DNA of 64,000 bases from Bacteroidota bacterium (GTDB lineage Bacteria; Bacteroidota; Ignavibacteria; Kryptoniales; JAKASW01): assembly GCA_021812985.1 (NCBI GenBank), contig JAKAMG010000006.1, forward strand, positions 1-64,000, in the 5' to 3' direction. Positions 39,798 to 49,030 of this stretch are shown here, piece by piece. Positions within the stretch are counted from its first letter, which is position 1. Each line of letters opens with the position of its first letter. The notes beneath the pieces are model-generated. The model ran no database searches. It was not told the DNA's origin and saw only the letters and a list, made by a program, of their open reading frames with translations. A program made the translations under genes and the position numbers.

Positions 39798-41465
39798 ATG
39801 GACCATGACGATGATTTGATTCGAGAGCTGAGACTCTATTCTCGAACTCTCGAAGATCTCAAATTGAGAATTGAGAGGATTGAAAAACATCTGGAACTTG
39901 AGGCTGCCCCTGCCGATGTCCGACCGGTTCAAAATCCGGAAAACGCGTCAATTATTTCACGTAGTAGCGGACTGGATAATACGGAAAGTGATCTGGAATT
40001 GCGCATTGGACTTTATTGGTTTGGGAGGGTCGGGGTGGTCGCCCTCGTTATCGGATTGGTGTTCCTTTTACTTCAACCCTTCAGTAGTCAGCATCCGGTC
40101 CTTTCGTCTGCAGGTGGCTTCGTGATAGCCGGAGGCGTCATTCTGTTGTCCCGATTTCTAAAACATTCTTTCACACTCCTCTCAGGGTATTTGCTTGGCG
40201 GCGGTTTAATAATTCTCTTTGTCTCAACATTGCACCTTCATTATTTCTCCGCTCAGCCATTTCTCGGCGGAAGCTTTGCGGAAACATTATTGCTCCTCAT
40301 AGCTGTTGGATTCAGTCTAATTGTTTCCATAAGAAGGAAGTCGAGCTACCTTGCCGCGATCAGTCTATCAATGGGTTTTGCCGTAGCTCTCATGAGCGGC
40401 CAGCTGTATTTGTTTTTCGCTGTCTCTTTGATTATGGCTGCTTTGACCTCATTCATCGCGGCCAAGTATCACTGGGTTGGGCTCCTCATTTATGGGATGG
40501 TGGTAACCTATCTCGCCCAGTTGGAGTGGTTCTTCAATAATCCCGCTTTCGGGAACACTCTAGAGTTGAGAGAGATACCTTATGGTGCAATGTTCCTTCT
40601 CCTCCTCCTAACAGCTATATTCTCGCTTTCATTGTTGTTGCGCAACAAGGACGGGAACGAAGGCGTCGACGTCAATCTAAGTGCATTCCTGAACCTGACT
40701 TTCGGCTACGGGCTCTTCATCTTTCTGTCATTACTGAAATTCCAGGATCACTTGCTTTCGTTGCACCTAACGGCGTCACTGGTGTTTTTGCTCCTCGCAA
40801 TCGTTTTCTGGTTGAAGCAAAACAGTAGATTCCGGACGTTTGTGTACGCGATGACGGGGTACACGGCGCTAAGTGTTGCTATAGTGGCAGGCACCGGTAC
40901 ACCGACCTCATTTGTCCTATTGTGCTGGCAGAGTCTGCTCGTCGTCTCCACCGCAGTGTTGTTCCGGTCGAAATACATCGTCATTGCGAATTTCGTAATT
41001 TTTACGATTGTCTTCATAGCTTATCTGGCACTTGCAGGTAGCATCAACATAACGAGCCTGAGTTTCGGGGTCGTGGCAATACTGAGTGCCCGAATTTTGA
41101 ACTGGCAACAGAGCCGGCTTGATCTCAAGACCGACATGCTGCGTTCAGCCTATCTCGTCGCGGCCTTTTTCATATTTCCATACGCATTGTACCACATTGT
41201 TCCCGGCGACTATGTCGGGCTGTCGTGGCTAGGAGTTGCCATAGTCTACTACATCATCAGCGTTTTACTCAAGAATGTGAAATATCGGTGGATGGCTCTA
41301 CTTACGTTTCTTATGACCGCATTTTATTTAATCATAATAGGAACGACGAGACTTGGGCCGACCTTCCGCATAATATCGTTTCTGATACTCGGCATCGCGC
41401 TCCTGGTCATTTCTTTTCTATATGCAAAGATGAGGATGAAATCAGGGACGAAGGACACACGGTAG
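39798..41465 (+). CDS. DUF2339-like multi-pass membrane protein
   Basis: N-terminal coiled-coil-like segment then DLELRIGLYWFGRVGVVALVIGLVFLLLQ and many TM helices. Confidence 0.75.
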   Translation: MDHDDDLIRELRLYSRTLEDLKLRIERIEKHLELEAAPADVRPVQNPENASIISRSSGLDNTESDLELRIGLYWFGRVGVVALVIGLVFLLLQPFSSQHPVLSSAGGFVIAGGVILLSRFLKHSFTLLSGYLLGGGLIILFVSTLHLHYFSAQPFLGGSFAETLLLLIAVGFSLIVSIRRKSSYLAAISLSMGFAVALMSGQLYLFFAVSLIMAALTSFIAAKYHWVGLLIYGMVVTYLAQLEWFFNNPAFGNTLELREIPYGAMFLLLLLTAIFSLSLLLRNKDGNEGVDVNLSAFLNLTFGYGLFIFLSLLKFQDHLLSLHLTASLVFLLLAIVFWLKQNSRFRTFVYAMTGYTALSVAIVAGTGTPTSFVLLCWQSLLVVSTAVLFRSKYIVIANFVIFTIVFIAYLALAGSINITSLSFGVVAILSARILNWQQSRLDLKTDMLRSAYLVAAFFIFPYALYHIVPGDYVGLSWLGVAIVYYIISVLLKNVKYRWMALLTFLMTAFYLIIIGTTRLGPTFRIISFLILGIALLVISFLYAKMRMKSGTKDTR

Positions 41466-41558
41466 AAAGATCTCTATGAAGGAAAACAACTCATGATGGA
41501 CCTTCAGGAGGCGTCCGCATTACTTGGGAGTGACTTTCGGTCGTCAGACACACGTACG

Positions 41559-41588
41559 GCGGCAGTCCCGTCGACTGCCGCTTTTTCT
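41559..41588 (+). terminator. Rho-independent terminator downstream of the DUF2339-like gene
   Basis: GCGGCAGT-CCCGTCG-ACTGCCGC perfect 8-bp stem followed by TTTTTC. Confidence 0.8.
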
Positions 41589-41983
41589 TCTGGTCCCGTA
41601 ACTTGTCTTCGCTTCTGTTTTGGGCGACGCGTGCTCGGTTATCTCATAGCCGTGCAAGTTATGATGTGCTCAATGCAATGTGATATTTTCGAATTGTCCC
41701 GATTGCTAACTGGAGCGATGACTTGGTGTACTGTCATTGGCAATCCAGCAAATAAGATTTTTAATACCAGTCTTGACGGTCTAAATTTAGAAAACCGCCG
41801 GACATCGCTAAGTGAGTCAGCGCAGGACTATGATGGAACTGAATGATTGGCCTGAGGAAAGAGATCCGACTTCAGGTTGTTAATCTTTGGAGATGACGTG
41901 CGGGAACTCGCCCTGCTCGTGAAGGAGAAAGCGAGCCATGCGATGCAGATAGAGAACGAATGGGCAGGAAAAGGAGGAAAAAC

Positions 41984-42343
41984 GTGAATATTCTGCTATG
42001 GGTGTTTCAGATTGTGCTGGCCCTGTGGAACCTGGTCGGCGGAATTTATGTGGTAAACAACTACGGAAAGATCGCCAACGGATGGGCATTGGACGCTATG
42101 CCAAAGGCCGGTTGGTTGATACTCGGCGGGCTTCAGATAGTTTTCGCGATAGCTTTGATACTACCGGTCAAGAAGGTCCGCAAACTGACCTCCGTAGCGG
42201 GGGCCTGTCTGGCAATACTATCGCTATTCGGCATCGGACTGTACTTCCAATATGCAGGGTTCCCCGGCATGCTCTGGGGTTTGATCCCTGCCATTCTTGC
42301 CGGCTTCGTCGCCTATAAAAGATGGGGGAACCCGATCGCTTAA
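41984..42343 (+). CDS. Small predicted membrane protein (about four TM helices)
   Basis: GTG start preceded by AGGAGG; VNILLWVFQIVLALWNLVGGIYVVNNYGKIANGWALDAMPKAGWLILGGLQIVFAIALILPV... Confidence 0.7.
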   Translation: MNILLWVFQIVLALWNLVGGIYVVNNYGKIANGWALDAMPKAGWLILGGLQIVFAIALILPVKKVRKLTSVAGACLAILSLFGIGLYFQYAGFPGMLWGLIPAILAGFVAYKRWGNPIA

Positions 42344-42975
42344 TTGCGGAAGGGTGAAGGAGCCTTTTAAACACCAGTGAGCTCAGGATTCGTCTCATAA
42401 ACTGCTCCTGCCCGGAGGAGAATTGTGGTTTGCCGTGAGTGTCCGAGAAATATACTCGTTAGGTACTAGGTCGAGTGAATTGGGATAAAGCGGTCAGACT
42501 GGATGGGGGATCAATTTGTTCCCCCTCGAGTGTCATGGCTTAGGTTCGATCACTCTCCTTAATTGTTCTCAAAATCCTTATCGGGATTATTCCGTCCTGG
42601 CGCTTTAAATGAATCATCCCTTGAATTGGCTACTCGGGTCAACGGTCTGTCTACGGTGGGTCGCTTGAGGTAACAGGAGGAACATATCTTCCGGAAGCGG
42701 ACCTGGCTCCAAATGAACGTCGCCATGTTGCGTGATGCCGCGCTCTGGCTTTCGCTCTCTCACCCACGCGAACCGGTGATCGCGAACATTTAGGAGCGTT
42801 ACTTCGGCAGGATGGAGGCTTCATCGGTGCTGATGGCGTGTATTTCGATCGAATCAAGGGAGGAATGGGCACCCAACACGTAGAATTTGGAATGGATAGC
42901 GTTTCCATGACGAAAGGTCTTTTGTTCGCATCTCAAGCCCCTTCTTAACAAGAGGCGGTTAGCTTATTAGTTAAT

Positions 42976-43007
42976 CGACAAGAGGTACTCATAAGTTCCT
43001 CTTGTCG
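42976..43007. terminator. Near-perfect intergenic hairpin, possible bidirectional terminator or RNA structure
   Basis: CGACAAGAGG-T-ACT-CATA-AGT-T-CCTCTTGTCG inverted repeat; no U-tract. Confidence 0.4.
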
Positions 43008-43076
43008 GACGATCCCTTCCTTCCTCCGGTAGAGAACGGCTTGCGGCGCTCCTTCCGAATTTATGTCACTTTCCAC

Positions 43077-43120
43077 TTGACACGAGTGTCTACATGCTTT
43101 ATCTTGATATACAAGGTATA
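43077..43120 (+). promoter_or_regulatory. Candidate promoter with overlapping palindromic operator upstream of the T9SS protein gene
   Basis: TTGACA (43077-43082), 17-nt spacer, TATCTT (43100-43105), then TATAC-AAG-GTATA palindrome (43108-43120). Confidence 0.35.
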
Positions 43121-43309
43121 CCGAGTATTAACACTTTTGGGAGCTTGCTTCGGGCGATGTCAGTGAAGGTACTAAAGGATCACAGAGCTGAAGCGGAGAA
43201 GGAGATTTCGGCTGAGGTCGAGTTTACGGTCGGAAGTGTGTGCGTTATGATTATCCCATGCGAGAACAGGCTATACACAAGTCATAGATAAACGAATCAG
43301 GAGACCAAC

Positions 43310-45919
43310 ATGTCTAGAAAACTCAACATCTCCGCCTTTGTAGTCATGACGTTTCTTCTTCTAGTTGGGAGTGGGGGGGCATACGCACAGGCGCCCACAC
43401 CCGCCGTCGGTGATTACGGGGCAGTCACATCGGGGAATTGGAGTTCATTACCCACATGGAAGCTGTGGTCGTTCAACGGTCAGGCTTTCGATTCAGCCGC
43501 GAGTGGTACACCCAGCTCGAGCAAACAAGTCTTCATCCTTTCAGGAACTACCGTGACCTTCGACGTTGGTTCGCAGAACTGTAAGAACCTCATAGTCCAG
43601 TCGGGCGCAACTCTCAAGTCGGACAGTACACTTCCTTGCCCGTCCAGTTCGCTCATGCCGCTGAAGGTTAACGGCCCAATTGTGTGGGTCGACGGTAACT
43701 TGGGGGGGGGACCGAATGACGCTTTGGTGTTGGAAACCAAGTACAGTGATACCATAACGCTTGAGGGGACCGGAAAGGTGAACCTCGCGCAGGTCAGACC
43801 GAACTCCGGCCAGAGCGGCACGATGTCATTTGTCTTTGCGATGAACGCAAACCTCAACTATGCGGGCGTAGACAGCACCGGAGGTGCCGGCATCTATACT
43901 CAGAGAGGAAGCCAGACAAGCTCGACGATTACTATTAGCGCTGGCGACACGGTGAACTTTGCCGCGAACAGCAGCTTCAGGATCAATCCCACCATTGGTC
44001 TTAACGGTTTGATGAATACGACTCTTAACGTCAACGGAGTCTTGAACGATTCCGGAACGGTTGTCCTTGCCGACTCCGGAACAGCCACCGCCGCCCTAAA
44101 CGTGGGTAGCATGGGAAAGCTTATTGTCCATGGTGGTAGCATTGTGCAGAGTCTTAATGGTGCTAACACCGCCATTGTCACGATCGACGGGATTTACGAA
44201 CACGCCATGGATGGGGGAGTACTGCCGGCAGCTACCTGGAACGCCGGGTCTACTTGCCTGGTGACGGGCTCTGTGACGTTGGCGCCAACGAACGCCAATC
44301 AGAACTTCTACAATCTTACGGTAGACTGCCCCGCCTTGACGCAGCCCTCTTATCCGTGTCACTTCGACATGGCGAGCAACACCATTGCCGGCAACCTGAC
44401 TTTCGTCAACACGGACAGCAGTTACTTCGCTCTCACGGGGTACGAGGTCGCGGGCAGCCCGAAGACTATAACTGTCAGTGGTGATTTCAATATTGACAGT
44501 ACCTCGGCCTTTGTTGCCGTCGATGATTACGGCAGCACACACCCCGTAGAGACAGTCAAGCTTCTTGTAAACGGCAACGTCTCGGTTAAGGGGTCGTTTG
44601 GAATGACCGTCGGAAGTGCCAAGAATCTGATAGACCTGGTCCTGCGTGGCAATCTCAGTTTACAGAGCGGCTCTTCGTTCTTCTCGCATTCAAAAACACA
44701 GGACTCGCTCTTCTTCGCGGGAACCGGCGTTCAAACTTACACGGCCGGTGCGTTGTCCAATGGAAACTATATAAACACTCTCGTCCAAAGTGGCAGCAGA
44801 GTGAACGTAGACACCAGTGCTTTCCAGGGATCCTCAAGCACCTTTACGCTTGATTCTGCCGCGACACTGACGACCTCTCATCCGGGAGGGTTTGACGGGA
44901 ATCTAAGAGTCGGAGGACTAAAGACGCTGAGCATGGATGCGGGATATGGTTTCAATGGCGATACGACTCAAGTTACTGGCGTTCTGTTGCCTGATTCCCT
45001 GCGAAACTTGACTTTTAGCAACTCAAAGAGCGTGATTCTTTCGAAAGATATAACCGTAACAGGTGACCTCGCGATGACAAACGGTTTGCTTCTCCTTGAC
45101 ACGAACTCCATCGTGGCGGCCAGCGTGACGGGGGGATCACCGACGAGTTATATCTCGACCGATTCTGCCGGTAGTGCTCTTACGATACCGACCGTTGGCT
45201 CAACGCAGGCGATATTTCCGGTCGGTACTTCTCTTGGTTATGCTCCAGTCTGGGTTACGAGTGCGAACAATCCCGACGGCTTCGCTGTATCAGTGAAACC
45301 GGACACGAGCAGAACGACGAACGGGCTTGGAAGAGTCAACATGAAATGGAGTGTAGTCAAGTCCCATTATTCCGGCTCGGCGTTCGAGCTTCAGTTAGGA
45401 TGGATGGCTTCTGAGGAAGATTCAATCTTTGCGCGCAATCGTTCTAGCTATTCGACGATCTATGTCCTGACCGACACGTCTGCCACCGAGCAGGGCACCG
45501 GCTCCTACACGACCCAGTTTTCGAGCCAGCCGTATACTGTGTCCCGTGGAGGGATCACAGCAGCTATACAAGGCGCAGCAGCCAGCTACGGCTCAACATT
45601 TGTCGTAGGGCATTTTACTACCACGGGTGTTGAAGAACAGCGAAACGTTCCAGCCGTGTTCATGTTGTCGCACAACTATCCCAATCCTTTCAACCCGACC
45701 ACGAAGATTGAGTTTTCGGTCGCCAGGAAGGGTGACACTTCCTTGCGCGTCTACAACATACTTGGACAGCTAGTCGCGACGTTGTATTCGGGCGACGCTC
45801 AGCCCGGTAAGAATTATTCAGTCGAGTTCGACGGCGGTCTCTTCTCTTCGGGAGTCTATTTCAGCGTCCTGCAAAGTGGCGGTCAGCGCCAAATACAGAA
45901 GATGGTTTTGATGAAGTAA
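43310..45919 (+). CDS. Secreted repetitive beta-structured surface protein with T9SS type A sorting domain
   Basis: 869 aa, signal peptide, C-terminal HNYPNPFNPTTKIEFSVARKGDTSLRVYNILGQLVATL...SGVYFSVLQSGGQRQIQKMVLMK. Confidence 0.92.
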   Translation: MSRKLNISAFVVMTFLLLVGSGGAYAQAPTPAVGDYGAVTSGNWSSLPTWKLWSFNGQAFDSAASGTPSSSKQVFILSGTTVTFDVGSQNCKNLIVQSGATLKSDSTLPCPSSSLMPLKVNGPIVWVDGNLGGGPNDALVLETKYSDTITLEGTGKVNLAQVRPNSGQSGTMSFVFAMNANLNYAGVDSTGGAGIYTQRGSQTSSTITISAGDTVNFAANSSFRINPTIGLNGLMNTTLNVNGVLNDSGTVVLADSGTATAALNVGSMGKLIVHGGSIVQSLNGANTAIVTIDGIYEHAMDGGVLPAATWNAGSTCLVTGSVTLAPTNANQNFYNLTVDCPALTQPSYPCHFDMASNTIAGNLTFVNTDSSYFALTGYEVAGSPKTITVSGDFNIDSTSAFVAVDDYGSTHPVETVKLLVNGNVSVKGSFGMTVGSAKNLIDLVLRGNLSLQSGSSFFSHSKTQDSLFFAGTGVQTYTAGALSNGNYINTLVQSGSRVNVDTSAFQGSSSTFTLDSAATLTTSHPGGFDGNLRVGGLKTLSMDAGYGFNGDTTQVTGVLLPDSLRNLTFSNSKSVILSKDITVTGDLAMTNGLLLLDTNSIVAASVTGGSPTSYISTDSAGSALTIPTVGSTQAIFPVGTSLGYAPVWVTSANNPDGFAVSVKPDTSRTTNGLGRVNMKWSVVKSHYSGSAFELQLGWMASEEDSIFARNRSSYSTIYVLTDTSATEQGTGSYTTQFSSQPYTVSRGGITAAIQGAAASYGSTFVVGHFTTTGVEEQRNVPAVFMLSHNYPNPFNPTTKIEFSVARKGDTSLRVYNILGQLVATLYSGDAQPGKNYSVEFDGGLFSSGVYFSVLQSGGQRQIQKMVLMK

Positions 45920-45932
45920 CAATGTCGTTGCC

Positions 45933-45960
45933 GGGGGATGGTGCTCAGGCACCGTCCCTC
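45933..45960 (+). terminator. Intergenic hairpin after the T9SS protein gene
   Basis: GGGATGGTGC-TCAG-GCACCGTCCC stem with one G-U wobble; no clear U-tract. Confidence 0.45.
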
Positions 45961-46016
45961 TGATCCTTGGTTAAATTAACTGTGCCATAGATTAAATTTA
46001 CCTGACCGGAATTCTA

Positions 46017-48959
46017 TTGATGATTCACCTAATTCAAGCCTCTCAGATAAGTGTGTGCTCCAATCGAATGCGGAATTGCGGTAAGGCAGTCGTTGCATCC
46101 GTTTCATGGATTACGTCTGCCTTGGTTGTGCTGCTTTTTGTGTCGTTCGCGTCGCGGGCCTATGGTCAGGTTGGGCAGATCTACGGGAGAGTGTTGGACG
46201 CGACTGATGGCTCTGCGCTTCCGGGTGCTAACATATTACTGAAAGGGACGGCTCAGGGAACCACATCAGACATTTACGGTAATTTCTCTCTGACGCAGCT
46301 TGAGCCTGGGAAGAGGGAGCTCATATTCAGATACGTGGGATATCAGCAGCAGATAGTGTCCGTCGAAGTAAAGAGCAGCGGTAAGACTGAGCTTAGCGTG
46401 CGGATGCAACCGGAGGCTATTAGAGGACGAGAAGTTGTCGTGACGGGTCAGCTCCGTGGCCAAAACGCGGCTATCAACCAGCAAGTAACTTCTTCATCGA
46501 TTGTCAACGTGATCTCTAAAGAGCGAATACAGGAGCTTCCCGACCAGAACGCGGCTGAGACAATTTCGAGGCTTCCCGGAATATCAATTCAGAGAAGCGG
46601 GGGGGAGGGACAGAAAATTATCGTGCGCGGGCTCGATCCGAAGTTTACAGATGTGACTGTGAACGGAGTGAAGATCCCGTCCCTCGATCAGGTGGATCGA
46701 TCTGTTGATCTCAGCTCGGTATCATCTGACATGCTGGCAGGTGTGGAGGTGTTCAAGTCCTTTACGGCAGAACAGGATGGTGATGCGGTTGGAGGTACGG
46801 TGAATTTCGAAATGAAGAGAGCGCCTGATTCGCTGCGTGCCGAAGTGAGGGCGCAGGGGGGGTACAATGGCCTTCAGAACGATTACGGTGATTACCGCGT
46901 CTCGGTTAGTCTCAGCAATCGATTTTTTGGCGACGCGCTGGGTATTGTTGTAACCGGCAGCGCTGAGCGTGCCGACAGGAGTTCCGACGAGTTAAGCGCG
47001 AACTACTCGACTCCGCGTCCCTTCACTGTCTCGCCAAAGCTTTATGACACGTATGACATCCGCAAACGATACGGCGCGAGCATAGCCTCAGACTTGAAGC
47101 TCGGGACAGGTGCCATCTACCTCACGGGTTTCTTCAGTGAGTTGGGACACGATCCGGTCGAACAGGAAAAGAGATTTAAACCGACGACTGGCAACGTTGG
47201 AGATTTTCAGTTCCTTGAGGGGCAAACCACTGAGCAGTTGGGTGTCCTAAGCCTCACCGGAACCCATCCTATTGCCATCCCCTCGCTGGGTGTGCTCGAC
47301 CTCAGCTGGGGGGTGTCCGGAACGCGCTCCGAGCAGCTCACCCCGCTTCAACTTGGCGCCAGATTTTACGAGAACGGCGTTAACGGAGTTAACACCAACT
47401 CTGGTCCCGATTCAGTGTTCACAACCTGGCAGATTAATCCGGACACTACATATCTTCAGCAAATGACGTCTGATTCGGTCAGGGTTCTGGATGAAAATCT
47501 GATTTACCAGGTTAACGGCAAGTCAGCTTATGACTTCGGATCCGGCATTTCAGGGACGCTGAAGTTTGGAGGGAAATTATCGACAAAATCTCGCGACCGC
47601 GTCAACTCGGAATGGTGGACGAATAGCTATCTGAACACATCGATCCCCGGTGTCATGCTGTATTATAGGAACCACCCATCAGTCCCAAATCCGTTCTCAT
47701 CTTTCAGGCTGACGGGCAATAAATTGTCTATGGCGAATTTCATTTCGAGCGGTGATCAGATCGGGAGTTTTCTTGATGGAAGGTTCGCCTCGTGGCCGAC
47801 TCTGGACGCAGCGACTATTCACGCCTTCTATGATGCCTTCAGAAATTTTACGGACCCGAGGGGGGGCGTCAACCAGCAGATGTTCACGGCGAATCCGATT
47901 GTGTCGGCTCAAAGCTACACCGCCTCCGAGCGCGTCACCGCGGCGTACGTAGAGACCGAGGTCAATTTAGGCAACACCCTTCTTGTCTTTCCTGGGGTAC
48001 GTTACGAGCACACCTATAACAACTACAAAAGTACCTTCGGTACAATAACCATCGGAGAAAACGACGTTCCCACACTTTCCGGTGCGCGGGATACCGTCGG
48101 CACATCGACTTTCGAAGACTGGCTGCCAACCCTCAATGTCCGTTATACGCCGATACCCTGGTTGGTGATGAGAGGCTCCGCAACGAAGACTCTGTCGCGA
48201 CCTGACTTTTTCGACCTGGTACCGTATCAGCAGATAGGAAACGACAATACTATACATATGGGAAATCCAACGCTTAAGCACGTGACATCATATAATTATG
48301 ACGCCGGAGTCTCTCTGAACTATGAGTTCGGCTTCTTCTCGGCCGATTACTTTCACAAGGACCTGTACAATGTCATGTACGCGGCGACGGAGATCATAAA
48401 TGCCGGTACGCCTCGGACGAATCCGTATTACGGCTGGACACTTTACCAGACCGTGAACGCTCCCGGCGTTTCGAATGTCGATGGCGTCGAATTGGAAGTC
48501 CAGGCGAATTTCCTGATGCTTCCGAATCCATTTAACGGAATCATTCTCAACGGAAACATCTCGTTCATGGGTTCCAAAACCATAGTCCCTTTCATCGACA
48601 TCAATAATCCAGCCGACACGACAAGAACTGTGGCTTTGCCGGGGCAGTCGAATGAAATAGCAAATCTCACCGTGGGCTACGAAAGAGGAGGGTTCTCAGG
48701 GAGGATATCCCTTATCTACCAGGGAAAGAGTATATACGCGGTCGGTCAAGCCTCTGATCTCGATTCATACACCGCGCCGTACTACAGGTGGGATTTATCG
48801 GTCCAACAAAAGATCATGGATGGTTTCAGCGCGTACCTGAGTCTATACAACATTACGAACGTGAAAGATGTATCGTATCTCGGCACAGAGTCGTTGCCGA
48901 CGTCGATTCAGGAATATGGGCTGACCGCTAACTTCGGGATACAGTATAGGATAAGATGA
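46017..48959 (+). CDS. TonB-dependent receptor with N-terminal carboxypeptidase-regulatory-like domain
   Basis: GQIYGRVLDATDGSALPGANILLKGTAQGTTSDIYGNFSL; plug LPDQNAAETISRLPGISIQRSGGEGQKIIVRGLDPKFTDVTVNGVKIPS; C-terminal barrel ending GIQYRIR. Confidence 0.95.
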   Translation: MMIHLIQASQISVCSNRMRNCGKAVVASVSWITSALVVLLFVSFASRAYGQVGQIYGRVLDATDGSALPGANILLKGTAQGTTSDIYGNFSLTQLEPGKRELIFRYVGYQQQIVSVEVKSSGKTELSVRMQPEAIRGREVVVTGQLRGQNAAINQQVTSSSIVNVISKERIQELPDQNAAETISRLPGISIQRSGGEGQKIIVRGLDPKFTDVTVNGVKIPSLDQVDRSVDLSSVSSDMLAGVEVFKSFTAEQDGDAVGGTVNFEMKRAPDSLRAEVRAQGGYNGLQNDYGDYRVSVSLSNRFFGDALGIVVTGSAERADRSSDELSANYSTPRPFTVSPKLYDTYDIRKRYGASIASDLKLGTGAIYLTGFFSELGHDPVEQEKRFKPTTGNVGDFQFLEGQTTEQLGVLSLTGTHPIAIPSLGVLDLSWGVSGTRSEQLTPLQLGARFYENGVNGVNTNSGPDSVFTTWQINPDTTYLQQMTSDSVRVLDENLIYQVNGKSAYDFGSGISGTLKFGGKLSTKSRDRVNSEWWTNSYLNTSIPGVMLYYRNHPSVPNPFSSFRLTGNKLSMANFISSGDQIGSFLDGRFASWPTLDAATIHAFYDAFRNFTDPRGGVNQQMFTANPIVSAQSYTASERVTAAYVETEVNLGNTLLVFPGVRYEHTYNNYKSTFGTITIGENDVPTLSGARDTVGTSTFEDWLPTLNVRYTPIPWLVMRGSATKTLSRPDFFDLVPYQQIGNDNTIHMGNPTLKHVTSYNYDAGVSLNYEFGFFSADYFHKDLYNVMYAATEIINAGTPRTNPYYGWTLYQTVNAPGVSNVDGVELEVQANFLMLPNPFNGIILNGNISFMGSKTIVPFIDINNPADTTRTVALPGQSNEIANLTVGYERGGFSGRISLIYQGKSIYAVGQASDLDSYTAPYYRWDLSVQQKIMDGFSAYLSLYNITNVKDVSYLGTESLPTSIQEYGLTANFGIQYRIR

Positions 48960-49030
48960 CAGCTGCGGGATCATGCTCGTCCGGCCGTCTGATGCGACGC
49001 ATAATTTCTACTCGAACTATGGAGTTCAAA

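Noticed and set aside
41493-41846. 117-aa plus-strand ORF
   Set aside because: Contains an intrinsic terminator near its 5' end and shows no recognisable protein motif.
42741-42743. In-frame TGA as a selenocysteine codon
   Set aside because: No SECIS-like structure identified and no known selenoprotein context; a pseudogene or chance frame is simpler.
43094-43291. 65-aa plus-strand ORF upstream of the T9SS gene
   Set aside because: Overlaps the promoter-like element and palindrome; no motif.
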